In this document: one piece after another, positions 8,196-16,900 of the stretch
How positions within the stretch are numbered: position 1 is the first letter of the stretch
Layout of the letters: every line of letters begins with the position of its first letter
Assembly: GCA_030432015.1 (NCBI GenBank)
Contig: JAUIHJ010000049.1
Coordinates: forward strand, 1 to 18,409
DNA: 18,409 nt
DNA from: a bacterium
Lineage (GTDB): Bacteria; Planctomycetota; Planctomycetia; Pirellulales; Pirellulaceae
Direction: 5' to 3'
Notes under the pieces: generated by a model
The model's input: only the letters and a program-made list of their open reading frames with translations
The model's database searches: none
Told to the model about the DNA's origin: nothing
Made by a program: the position numbers and the translations under genes

Positions 8196-10037
8196 CTACT
8201 TTTTAGACGTCAGAAAACTGCTGCGTTCGATGGCAAACTTGTGAATGGACATTGCATCGCCGACATCTTTGGCTGAACCCGTGGCTATCCGGAACGCTTC
8301 ATTCGAACTCAGTTTTCGAGTGTCCGCCTTAACGACCGGAGCAATCAGGTCGCGGTAGCCATTGACCACCGGGCCGAGATTCTTCCAGTTGAGCGACTTG
8401 GTTGCGATCTGATTGACGTATTGCAGGTAGCGTTCGCGTAACTCAGGGATCGCCAGCAATCGACTTCTTAAAGGCATGCGATCGTTTTCGAGACCAATCA
8501 GCGGGTCCAGATCAACGCCGCCGTGGCCCGGTCCGCCACCTGGTCCGCCACCCGGTCCGCGTCCACCAGGCCCACGCGATCGCTCGCCACCTTCGGGTCG
8601 AGGTCCGCCTGGCCCACGGCCTCGCTCTCCGCCCTCCGGAGGCGGGCCTCCGAATCCGCGGCCACGCCCTTCGACATCGGGACCGCGCCGCTCGGGTCCA
8701 CGTCTTTCGCCTTCTCCAGGCCGTCCGCCTGGGCCGCGACCGCCGAAACCGTCTCGTCCTCCGCCCGGAGGTCCAAATCCACCCCGGTCCCCAGGTCCTC
8801 CCGGACCACCGCCACCGCGGCGTCCGGCCATGGCGAAGGCTTCATTCATGTCGTGAGGGATGATATGAAACTTGCCCGAGCTATCCCGGAAGATGTTGAA
8901 GTCGCTCGCACGGGTCCAATAGCCGTCACTATTCACCAGGGCAACATCCAGTGCCAGGAATCGCAATGCTCCATCGATGTCAAGAATCGGATCGAGCGCG
9001 GATTCGAGTTGATCCAGAGGTGTTTCGTTGAGGACCTTGCAAAGTTCAATCAGGGCGGCCCATTCCTTCTTGCCATCGTTCGATTTCATTTCGAACCGCG
9101 ATTTGTACTCATCGAGGTTTTCGCCGAGATACCGGAGTCCTCCATCGCCGCGTGGGCTCCCGCCAACTTTCCAGCGAGTTCCCTTTGAACCGTCAAAGTT
9201 CTCCTCGAGAAACTTCTTATCGAACTGTTGCACACTGTCATACAATCCCCAGCTTTCGCCATTGACGACGACATGAACGAAGTTGGCCTTGGGAACTGGT
9301 AGATACTGTTGAGCAATGTGCGAATAAACCACGGTGCTCATCATGGATGGATCGCCGTGACAATTGAGAAGATTGAGCGTCTTGTAACCATCAATTCGCT
9401 GCTTCTTGTCGGCCATGTCAAGCGACACATTGAAGGACCGCTTACTGCCGCGAGAAACATGCCCATACGATGATGCGCCGCGAAACTTGATGCCAACGTT
9501 GGAATACGTTTTCCCATCAACTGTCAACTTCGCCGCGACCTCAATGTCGGTGCCATGGAAGTCTTCAAGTTCGATTTCCCAGTCGTCGTTCTCGAATTCG
9601 ATGAATACCGTTCGCAGCACACTGGTGTCATACAAACTCTTGTCGCTGTACGTTGCAACATTTTGTTGAGAGACAGCCGGTCCTGGTTTGCCAGGAACTG
9701 CAGCACGCCCAGGACCGCCAGGTCCGCCGCGGCCAGGTCCGCCAAATCCTGGTCCGCCGAAGCCTGGTCCGCCGAAGCCTTGCGCTTCGCCGCCGCCGCG
9801 ATTTCGCTCAGCGATGATGGCATCTCGCGCCACCTTGCGTTCAGCAGAATCAAGCCAGCCATTGCTGTCCTTGTCGTATTTGTCCAGCAGTTTCCGGTCT
9901 GGCCGTGTACCTGGAGGGCCGCCACGCCCACCCGGACCACCCGGGCCCCCGAATCCCTGCGGAGGCTGAGCATTGGCAGTCACCGTCAGGCAGGCGAAGA
10001 TAATCGTCAATCCAAGTTGATTGCATGTTCGTGTCAT
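8196..10037 (-). CDS. Secreted CotH-family protein kinase with EF-hand and Gly-rich low-complexity regions
   Basis: The 613-residue protein begins with a signal peptide (residues 1-23, cleavage near ANA|Q). A Gly/Pro-rich stretch follows, then a canonical EF-hand loop (55-66, DKDSNGWLDSAE), a GFGGP tandem repeat, and a CotH kinase fold: VGIKFRGASSYG, KRSFNVSLD, LNLLNCHGDPSMM, VVVNGESWGLYD and, near 380-401, FNIFRDSSGKFHIIPHDMNEAF with the HD pair at 395-396. CotH proteins are atypical kinases, in Bacillus acting on spore-coat proteins; in planctomycetes the extracytoplasmic target is unknown. Right after the HDMNEAF motif sits about 100 residues of Gly/Pro/Arg/Glu repeats, then a helical C-terminus. 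I chose the ATG at 10037 because GAGAGAG precedes it by five bases and it begins the signal peptide exactly; a start 15 codons upstream would put charged residues ahead of it. It lies 66 bp downstream of the DUF4956 gene, probably in one operon. Confidence 0.9.
   Translation of the reverse strand: MTRTCNQLGLTIIFACLTVTANAQPPQGFGGPGGPGGRGGPPGTRPDRKLLDKYDKDSNGWLDSAERKVARDAIIAERNRGGGEAQGFGGPGFGGPGFGGPGRGGPGGPGRAAVPGKPGPAVSQQNVATYSDKSLYDTSVLRTVFIEFENDDWEIELEDFHGTDIEVAAKLTVDGKTYSNVGIKFRGASSYGHVSRGSKRSFNVSLDMADKKQRIDGYKTLNLLNCHGDPSMMSTVVYSHIAQQYLPVPKANFVHVVVNGESWGLYDSVQQFDKKFLEENFDGSKGTRWKVGGSPRGDGGLRYLGENLDEYKSRFEMKSNDGKKEWAALIELCKVLNETPLDQLESALDPILDIDGALRFLALDVALVNSDGYWTRASDFNIFRDSSGKFHIIPHDMNEAFAMAGRRGGGGPGGPGDRGGFGPPGGGRDGFGGRGPGGRPGEGERRGPERRGPDVEGRGRGFGGPPPEGGERGRGPGGPRPEGGERSRGPGGRGPGGGPGGGPGHGGVDLDPLIGLENDRMPLRSRLLAIPELRERYLQYVNQIATKSLNWKNLGPVVNGYRDLIAPVVKADTRKLSSNEAFRIATGSAKDVGDAMSIHKFAIERSSFLTSKK
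8516..8820 (-). repeat. Gly/Pro/Arg/Glu-rich low-complexity coding region of the CotH gene
   Basis: About 100 residues made of short GGPGG, RGPGG and PEGGERGRG-like units follow directly after the kinase motif HDMNEAF and precede a normal helical tail. The underlying DNA is a run of imperfect GGACC/GGCGG-rich units, which also creates a long but spurious Pro-rich reading frame on the + strand. It may act as a flexible, collagen-like spacer (inference). Confidence 0.75.
9733..9777 (-). repeat. 15-bp tandem repeat inside the CotH gene
   Basis: Three adjacent 15-bp units (9733-9747, 9748-9762, 9763-9777) encode GFGGP three times. The last two units are identical; the first differs at a few positions. 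This is a coding low-complexity repeat that can expand or shrink by slippage without breaking the frame. Confidence 0.85.
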
Positions 10038-10103
10038 ATCAGCTCTCTCGCTGTGATGTGGGTCACGTGTGGTTCCGCCCAAACGTCACTTCAGGTGTGA
10101 AAT

Positions 10104-10820
10104 TCAACTTTGCTCTGTGGCGTTTTCTTGGTCCAGCAGGGGAGGACTGGTCCAGATCGTCAGTGTCGCCTTGTTCTGCGGCAGGTCGATGGTTTTGATG
10201 TCGACTTTGACCACATCCATTCCGGTTCGCTCTCGCAGATCAGCCATGAGCTTTTCTCGATGTGCGTCGCCGAGCCATTCGAGACGGTCATACTCGATCG
10301 TGTATTTGGGAGCCTTCTTCGCCGGGACGGACTTTCCGTTGCCGTCGCCATTTCCCTTTCCGTTTTCCTTTCCATTTCCATTGCTGGTCGCCAATCCCTG
10401 AACGCGTCCTACGGCCCTCTCCTTGAGCATCGCAGTCGCAAAGATCAACGAGTTGACCAACGCGATTTCGGCGTAGCTGGTTTTCCTGTTGGACAGGGAA
10501 TTGATGACGCCGATCCCAATCACGATAAACAGATACGTCATCTCCTTCGGTCGGAGCGCATCGGTACGATACCGCAGTACTCCAAACACGGCGAACAGCC
10601 CGAGTGCCAAGCCAAGGTCCAGTTCCAGCTTCTTCATGGTGAAACAAATGAAGAACACGATCACGTTTAACATCACCGCAGTAAACGCAAACTCCCGCTC
10701 TCGCTGGCGGGGATAGATCGCGAACACGACGATCAGCGAGAGAAAGAAGATATTGATCGAGAAGCGAACAATCAGCTTATAGACGTCGTCGTCGAAAAGC
10801 GGGACTTCTAAGAATTCCAT
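10104..10820 (-). CDS. DUF4956 family multi-pass membrane protein
   Basis: The protein has 238 residues if it starts at the ATG at 10820 (MEFLEVPLFDDD), which has a weak GAAG about seven bases upstream. A TTG at 10877 would add 19 residues but has no RBS. About four or five hydrophobic segments fill residues 14-135, including LGLALGLFAVFGVLRYRTDALRPKEM-type sequence, which is the signature core of DUF4956. A low-complexity Asn/Gly/Lys linker (about 142-158) leads to a soluble C-terminal domain of alternating strands and helices. The function of the family is not established. It is often encoded beside CotH and VTC-domain (polyphosphate polymerase) genes; here CotH lies 66 bp downstream but no VTC gene is present. 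Likely inner-membrane partner of the secreted CotH protein (inference). Confidence 0.88.
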   Translation of the reverse strand: MEFLEVPLFDDDVYKLIVRFSINIFFLSLIVVFAIYPRQREREFAFTAVMLNVIVFFICFTMKKLELDLGLALGLFAVFGVLRYRTDALRPKEMTYLFIVIGIGVINSLSNRKTSYAEIALVNSLIFATAMLKERAVGRVQGLATSNGNGKENGKGNGDGNGKSVPAKKAPKYTIEYDRLEWLGDAHREKLMADLRERTGMDVVKVDIKTIDLPQNKATLTIWTSPPLLDQENATEQS

Positions 10821-10889
10821 AATCGTCTTCGTTTCCGCAGGACCAGCCAATTCCAGCCGGATCACCGGTGCATTCAAATTCAGTTATCG

Positions 10890-10911
10890 GTGTGCCCCGA
10901 ACGCGGCACAC
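10890..10911. promoter_or_regulatory. Perfect 7-bp hairpin upstream of DUF4956
   Basis: GTGTGCC (10890-10896) pairs with GGCACAC (10905-10911) around an eight-base loop, about 70 bp upstream of the DUF4956 ATG. It could be an operator or a leader hairpin of the DUF4956-CotH transcript. No T-run follows on either strand. Confidence 0.45.
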
Positions 10912-10962
10912 GTTTCACAACGGCCTCACCACGGCCAAGGCTTCTGCATCCCCTTGTTGGCC

Positions 10963-10980
10963 GGGCGTACGCATACGCCC
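10963..10980. other. Perfect 7-bp hairpin
   Basis: GGGCGTA (10963-10969) pairs with TACGCCC (10974-10980) around a four-base CGCA loop, flanked by GGCCG and CGGCC that could lengthen the structure. It is a stable stem without a T-run. Role unknown. Confidence 0.45.
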
Positions 10981-11364
10981 CCACTCGGCCGGGATGATCG
11001 CCGGGAGTGCAATGACCGATTGTACATGGCCCATGCGTTCGTGATGTGAATGTAGTCGCCTCGATTGAATTCGCCTGATCAGTGGCCTTCAGTATCTTGG
11101 GCTATGATAGAGGGCTAAACGGATGACCGGTGAAGAATCTACCTCACCTTGCCGATATTTTTCTGCCGTTTAAGCGGAACTCCAGCGACGAGCACCGACC
11201 GACGACCGGTCAAGGAGCTGGTTGTGGCGATACGAAGTAGTTTAGCTGGCCAGCGCCACCTTGTGATGCAAGACGCTGCCCTTCGGCCGTTTCCGCCCCC
11301 AGCCTGCCGGATCGAAGCCAATCACTGGACATCAAAATGACCGAGTGCGATTCAGCAGCGCACA

Positions 11365-11387
11365 CCCCGTCAGCGGGCCCCCGTCAG
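11365..11387. repeat. Short direct repeat CCCCGTCAG
   Basis: Nine identical bases occur at 11365-11373 and 11379-11387, a period of 14 bp. The second copy runs into GTGGAGCAGGCACC followed by TTTTT, which resembles short motifs I associate with dispersed repeats in planctomycete genomes (memory, unverified). Confidence 0.4.
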
Positions 11388-11524
11388 TGGAGCAGGCACC
11401 TTTTTCGCCGACAGGCCGTTGTTCTGCAGTTGAATCGAATGGGCGGCGACAAACGAGCCGGTCCCGGATTGTCGCCGAATTGCACTGGGTCATTTAGCAG
11501 GATGACTCGATGACGACCCTCCTC

Positions 11525-11542
11525 GCTTGCTGCCAAGCAAGC
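11525..11542. repeat. 6-bp hairpin within a candidate dispersed repeat
   Basis: GCTTGC (11525-11530) pairs with GCAAGC (11537-11542) across TGCCAA. It is followed by a G/C-rich stretch and GTGAAAATAAGGG at about 11562-11574. The surrounding 11500-11600 looks like an intergenic repeat unit rather than unique sequence (inference). Confidence 0.35.
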
Positions 11543-12141
11543 TAGCAGGGGGCCCCACCCCGTGAAAATAAGGGTTTAGGAGAATCCTGGCGTGGTTCTT
11601 TGAGAGTGCGCAGCGTTTGGCATGAGGTGCCAAAACACGCGGTTCGTTTTCAACGTTGCAGCAGTGCAAAAACCATTCATCGGAAAAGTCATAGCGTGCA
11701 GTCGGCGCATTGTCCAATGGCACCGGGGTCCGAGCGATCCGATGAACGACGAAGCATAATTCTCCTTTGGGCTATAGGGTTCGGGTGCGAAATGAAACCC
11801 CGCAAAATTTCGTTCCCACCTGACAGTTCACCCTTTCGCATCGGCAGAGTTCATAGATCCATCGGTCCACATGAGAATCACGAGGCCTGTTTCAGCAGGA
11901 TGAAGTCGGCCAGGAGAAAACGCTTTGCCCGCAGCGCCTTCGCAGACATACGCCGCAACGGCTGCGCGTAACGCGGCCCTCCTATCTGCCAGACGCTTCA
12001 ATTCATTGCAGCATTCGTGACAGATTTGCGCAGATTCATCCCAAGTCGATAGAGGTGTTTGCTCCTTGGCGACACGTTCGCCGGATCGCTGAACGCCTAC
12101 TCGTCACGAAGCCAGTTCTGGCTCACTACGGAACGGAATCA

Positions 12142-13233
12142 ATGATGGACTGCCAAACTCTGAGCGTTGCCCTTCCGCTGGCGGACACGCGCGGATGCTT
12201 CTCGCCAACCGCTGGGTCGCAGCACGATTCGTCGGACGAATGTCCGCAAAGTTTTTCGGAGGACAAGTTCGCGACAACTCGGCGTTCCGTTCACACCGCG
12301 ACGATTCCGGCGCCGCTGCTGCTCTCGGCTGGGCAGTTCCCTCTCCGTTTTGGGCGCTACGAGCTGTTGCGACTCTTGGGAGAGGGGGAAATGGGTTCGG
12401 TGTTCTTGGCTCGCGACACACACCTCGACCGGGAAGTCGCGATGAAAGTTTCCAAGGTGGTTGAGTGCCACGGCACGATCGATCGATTCGCCCGCGAAGC
12501 ACGCATGATGGCCCGGTTGGAGCATCCAAACATCTGCCCAATCTATGATTGTGGCGAGGCGGATGGGGCGCGTTATCTTACCATGCCGTATATCCAAGGC
12601 CGGACGCTGGCGGAGTCGCTCTCGGAAGGACCGCCTCGTTCACGTCACCGAATCGCCGCGCTGATCCGCAAGCTTGCGATCGCCCTCGAGGTTGCTCACC
12701 AAGGCGACGTCGTACATCGCGACCTTAAGCCGAGCAATATCATCGTCAAGCCAACCGGCGAACCGATCATCATGGACTTCGGGGTGGCGAAGGCCTTAGA
12801 CAGTGGGGCGAGCACAACATTGCACGGCGAGATGCTGGGCACGCCAGCCTACATGCCGCCCGAACAGGCGCTTGGTCAGTGCGACCTGATTGGTCCCGCC
12901 ACCGACGTCTACAGCCTCGGCGCCATCATGTACCAATTGCTCGCGGGGCGTGCTCCCTTCGATGGAAGAATTGTCACCGTCCTGATGCAGGTCGTCGCGA
13001 ACGAGCCACCGCCACCGTCACAATTCAATCCTGAAGTGGACGAGCAACTCGAAGCGATCTGCCTAAAAGCAATGTCGAAGTCGATCAACCTTCGCTTCGC
13101 GACCGCGGTTGAGCTGGCGGAATCGCTTACCGAGTACCTCGCGAATGAGGACGCCTGTGTTTCTGAACGCGTGGGGCCGCAATCCGCTCCGCTTCCGTTG
13201 GGCAACGGCGCGACGTGCATCGTCAAGCCGTAG
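12142..13233 (+). CDS. Hanks-type Ser/Thr protein kinase, short form without membrane tail
   Basis: The protein has 363 residues from the ATG at 12142; a second ATG follows at once at 12145 and GGAA at 12135-12138 lies just upstream. A GTG at 12055 would extend it by 29 residues but has poor support. After a polar N-terminal region (1-69) comes a full kinase domain (about 70-335): GEGEMGSV glycine loop, AMK with Lys102, HRDLKPSN (192-199, Asp194), DFGVAK at 212-217 and GTPAYMPPEQ. All catalytic residues are present. Planctomycete kinases of this type usually continue into a transmembrane helix and sensor region; this one stops about 30 residues after the kinase domain, and a Trp/Leu-rich helix occurs in another frame just beyond (see 13215-13673). 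Target and signal cannot be read. It stands alone after a long intergenic region. Confidence 0.9.
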   Translation: MMDCQTLSVALPLADTRGCFSPTAGSQHDSSDECPQSFSEDKFATTRRSVHTATIPAPLLLSAGQFPLRFGRYELLRLLGEGEMGSVFLARDTHLDREVAMKVSKVVECHGTIDRFAREARMMARLEHPNICPIYDCGEADGARYLTMPYIQGRTLAESLSEGPPRSRHRIAALIRKLAIALEVAHQGDVVHRDLKPSNIIVKPTGEPIIMDFGVAKALDSGASTTLHGEMLGTPAYMPPEQALGQCDLIGPATDVYSLGAIMYQLLAGRAPFDGRIVTVLMQVVANEPPPPSQFNPEVDEQLEAICLKAMSKSINLRFATAVELAESLTEYLANEDACVSERVGPQSAPLPLGNGATCIVKP

Positions 13234-13673
13234 AGGCGTTGCCTGACGCGGACTGGCCCCTCCGCGCCAACATGCGTGAGGCCACTGCCCCCTCATTTAT
13301 TTCTGGCGAGGGCAGGAGGCCAGCCAGGATCGATACTCAACGACGCTCGCACTGCCAAACAGCGAGAATTGGAGCTTCTTTTCACTGGCGCTGGTGGGCC
13401 GCGGCCCTGCTGGGCATGATCGCAGCATTGACGACGCTGCGGGTGCATGGAGTGCCGATTCAGTCGCGTGCCACTCCCGGGCTCGACTCGCCCTTATCTA
13501 TCGTGCAAAATGCCTGGAGAAGCTCCTGGCGGGCCTCTGGCAATCGGCAAGTCTGGTGCCGCCAGCGCCGCATGATGGCCATGCGGGTGTTGGCACACGA
13601 GAAAGCGGACCTGCGGGCCGAACTGAAGCGGTTTGCTGCGGAGCAGGAGGCAAAAGTGACGGAGGACCGCTGA
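13215..13673 (+). pseudogene. Possible out-of-frame membrane tail of the preceding kinase
   Basis: This open frame starts (GTG at 13215) 19 bp inside the end of the kinase gene, in a different frame. It encodes about 152 residues with one likely transmembrane helix (about 56-80: HWRWWAAALLGMIAALTTLRV) followed by a charged, helical end rich in Glu, Lys and Arg. A single membrane helix directly after the kinase domain is what planctomycete receptor-like kinases usually have, so a frameshift may have separated the two. It has no convincing RBS; an ATG at 13272 is also unsupported. It could equally be a chance frame in GC-rich DNA. Confidence 0.3.
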
Positions 13674-13966
13674 GTTCAGGGCACGGCCGTTCTTCCAGAT
13701 ACGACGCTTGGGGTGTTGGGACGTGGACAGTTGGCGCGGATGTTCATCGCCGTTCGCGCACCAAAGTGATCGAATCGGAACCGAAGCTTCAACGGATGCA
13801 CTTCTCTGTGCAGGTCGACCACCATGCCGCCCTCACCAACAATCGAACTGCTTTTGCCGTTAAGCCACTATCGGAAGAATGACGCCAACCTCGTCTCTTC
13901 GCTGCAGATTTGTTCACACACGCCCCTCCCCTTCCCCTTTCGCAACCCGCATCGATAATCGTCTCT
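13674..13966 (+). other. Gap before pyruvate carboxylase
   Basis: I see no supported gene. A third-frame ORF ends at 13882 but shows no domain and no start signal. The last 60 bases are pyrimidine-rich. Confidence 0.5.
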
Positions 13967-13967
13967 A
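13954..13967 (+). promoter_or_regulatory. -10-like element placed for a leaderless pyruvate carboxylase mRNA
   Basis: GATAAT at 13954-13959 matches the -10 consensus at five of six bases, and the A of the ATG lies eight bases after it, where transcription would start. No Shine-Dalgarno motif precedes the ATG. A -35 match is poor (TTCCCC at 16-bp spacing), so confidence is limited. Confidence 0.35.
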
Positions 13968-16900
13968 TGAACAAAATCAAACGGCTGTTAGCGGCCAACC
14001 GCGGCGAAATCGCCATCCGCATCTTCCGCAGTGCCCACGAATTGGGAATTCGCACCGTAGCCCTCTATTCGCACGAGGATCGCTACGCACTTCACCGCTT
14101 TAAGGCGGACGAAGCTTACCTGACGGGCACTCCCGGCGAACCGATCCAAGCGTACCTCGATATCGACGGGATCATCGCGCTAGCCAAGCAGCGCAATATT
14201 GACGCGATTCACCCGGGTTACGGATTCCTTTCCGAGAACCCGAGTTTCGCCCAGGCATGTCTCGACGCGGGCATCACGTTTGTCGGGCCGCGCGTCGAAA
14301 CGCTGAAACAACTGGGCGACAAAATATCGGCTCGAAAGATCGCCGAGCGTGCCAACGTGCCCGTACTCGGCGGTAGCAGCACCGCGATCGCCGACGCCAA
14401 GCAGGGCAGAAAGCTTGCGGCGGACGCCGGCTTTCCCATCATTCTCAAAGCGGCCCATGGTGGTGGCGGGCGAGGGATGCGAGTGGTTCGCGAGGAGTCC
14501 GAGTTCGAGACGGCCTACGAACAAGCACGTCGAGAGTCAATCGCCGCATTTGGTAGTCCAGATATCTTCGTCGAGAAATTCATCGAGCGAGCAAGGCATA
14601 TCGAGGTGCAATTGCTCGGTGATCGACATGGCGCACTGGTCCATTTGTTCGAACGCGACTGCTCCGTGCAACGCCGGCATCAAAAGGTTGTCGAGATCGC
14701 TCCCGCTCCGCAGCTCGATGCAAACGTGCGCCGAGCATTGTGCGACGCCGCGATCGCGATTGGCCGCGAAGTCGAATACGCTGCCGCCGGCACGGTCGAA
14801 TTTCTCGTTGATGCAGATACGAATCAGTTCTATTTCATCGAAGTGAATCCGCGCATTCAAGTCGAGCATACCGTTACCGAGCAAGTGACAGGGATTGACC
14901 TGATCAAAGCCCAGTTGCTGGTTTCGCAAGATGTACCGCTGTCGGATCCTGCGCTTGACCTGCCATCACAAGATGCAATTTCAACGCACGGCTACGCCAT
15001 CCAGTGCCGTGTCACCACAGAAGATCCGGCGAACCGCTTCATGCCTGACTATGGCCGGATGACCCACTATCGATCGGCGAGCGGCATGGGAATCCGGCTC
15101 GACGCGGGAACGGCGTTCTCCGGAGCGGTTGTGCAACCGTTCTATGATTCATTGCTCGTCAAGGTGACGGCGTCGGCCAGGAAGTTCCATGATGCGGCTC
15201 ACCGCATGGAACGGTGCTTGCAGGAGTTTCGTGTTCGGGGTGTGAAAACAAATATTCCGTTCCTGCTAAAGCTGATTATGCATCCAACGTTTATGTCAGG
15301 TAATTGCACCACGGGCTTCATTGACGAAACGCCCGAGTTGTTCGACTTTCCCAAGAGGCGTGATCGCGCGACCAAGTTGCTGACTTATCTTGCCGAGACC
15401 ATCGTCAACGGCAACTCGCTCGTAAAAGGTCGCCCGCGCGCGACTCGCCGCGTGGCTGCTCCAGTTCCCGCCGTTAATTCGACAGCGAGCCGACCGGATG
15501 GCACACGGCAGAAGCTGCTGGAACTTGGCCCTGAAGCGTTTGCCAAGTGGATTCGCGATCAAAAGCCATTGATGATAACTGACACAACGTTCCGGGACGC
15601 CCATCAATCGCTGCTGGCGACGCGTGTCAGAACTCATGACTTGCTACAGATTGCCGAGGCGTACTCGCGGCTGTGCCCAGACCTGTTTTCCATCGAGATG
15701 TGGGGCGGTGCCACGTTTGACACCTCCATGCGTTTCCTTAATGAATGTCCGTGGCGACGTCTGACCGACCTTCGTGAGCGAATTCCCAACATCCTGTTTC
15801 AGATGTTGTTGCGAGCGTCGAACGCCGTCGGCTATACGAACTATCCCGACAACGTGGTGACTGCATTTGTTGCCGAAGCAGCCGACGCGGGCATCGATGT
15901 GTTTCGTGTTTTCGATGCCTTGAATGGCGTGCCAAATATGCGCGTCGCGATGGACGCAGTGATCAAGAGCGGAGCAATCTGCGAAGCCACGATCTGTTAC
16001 ACCGGCGACATCACCAATCCCAATCGCAACAAGTACACTCTCGCCTACTACGTCGACATGGCGAAGGAACTGGAAAAAATGGGCGCGCACATCCTGGCCA
16101 TTAAGGACATGGCTGGCCTGTGCAAACCACAAGCGGCGGAAATGCTGGTGAACGCACTCCGCCAAGAGATCGGCATCCCGATTCATTTCCATACGCATGA
16201 CACAGCGGGAATCCAGGCCGCGTCGATTCTCAAGGCGTCCGATGCGGGCCTTGACATCGCCGACGCAGCGATGGCTCCGCTCTCCGGGGGAACATCCCAG
16301 CCAAACATGAACACGGTTGTGGAAGCGTTGCGCTATGGTGATCGCGACACAGGATTGTCGGCGGACAATCTGGACGGAATCGCCGAGTATTGGCGTGCGG
16401 TGCGCGAGTTCTACATGCCGTTCGAGAGTCCCGTTCTTCCCGCTGGCTCGGACCTCTACAAGCACGAGATGCCCGGCGGGCAGTATACGAATCTCTTCCA
16501 ACAAGCGCGCGCGTTGGGATTGGCCGATCGCTGGCACGAAGTTTGCCAGGTCTACGCCGATGTTAACACGTTGCTCGGCGACATTGTGAAAGTCACGCCG
16601 ACCTCAAAAGCCGTTGGCGACCTTGCTTTGTTCTTGATCGCCAATGAAATGTCGGCGGACGACGTGCTGACGTCCGAACGCGAATTGGCGTTTCCCCAAT
16701 CCGTCATTGACTTGGTTCGCGGCAACATGGGACAGGTGGTCGGTGGTTTCCCGGAACAAGTTAGCAAAAAAATTCTGCGCGGCGAGAAGCCTTTGCAAGG
16801 ACGACCCGGTGCAAGTCTGGCCGCTGCCGACTTCGAGCAGACAGCCAACGAAATCCGCCCGCTACTCAATCGAGAACCGCTGCGTCGTGAAGTGGTCTCG

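Larger units (their letters stand above)
10821..12141. other. Long intergenic region with hairpins and short repeats, no supported gene
   Basis: This is about 1.3 kb between the divergently oriented DUF4956 and kinase genes, so promoters for both should be here. I see two perfect hairpins (10890-10911, 10963-10980), a 10-bp palindrome GCTGGCCAGC (11245-11254), a short direct repeat (11365-11387), and a hairpin at 11525-11542 within a stretch that may be a dispersed repeat. Open frames here, such as one from 11600 to 11971 on + and one from 11490 to 11723 on -, lack an RBS, use TTG-type or poorly placed starts and show no domain I recognise. No tRNA or rRNA pattern is seen. Confidence 0.6.

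Noticed and set aside
8476..8856. A + strand Pro/Arg-rich frame of 126 residues opposite the CotH gene
   Set aside because: It is the antisense shadow of the Gly/Pro-rich CotH repeats; no RBS, no domain, and the minus-strand gene is clearly real.
10963..10980. Rho-independent terminator
   Set aside because: The stem is perfect but no T-run follows on either strand.
11600..11971. 123-residue + strand frame in the long intergenic region
   Set aside because: TTG start without RBS, Arg/Ser-rich composition and no recognisable domain; likely chance.
13394..13882. Third-frame + strand ORF between the kinase and pyruvate carboxylase
   Set aside because: No start signal, no domain, and composition like shifted coding DNA; overlaps the better candidate at 13215-13673.
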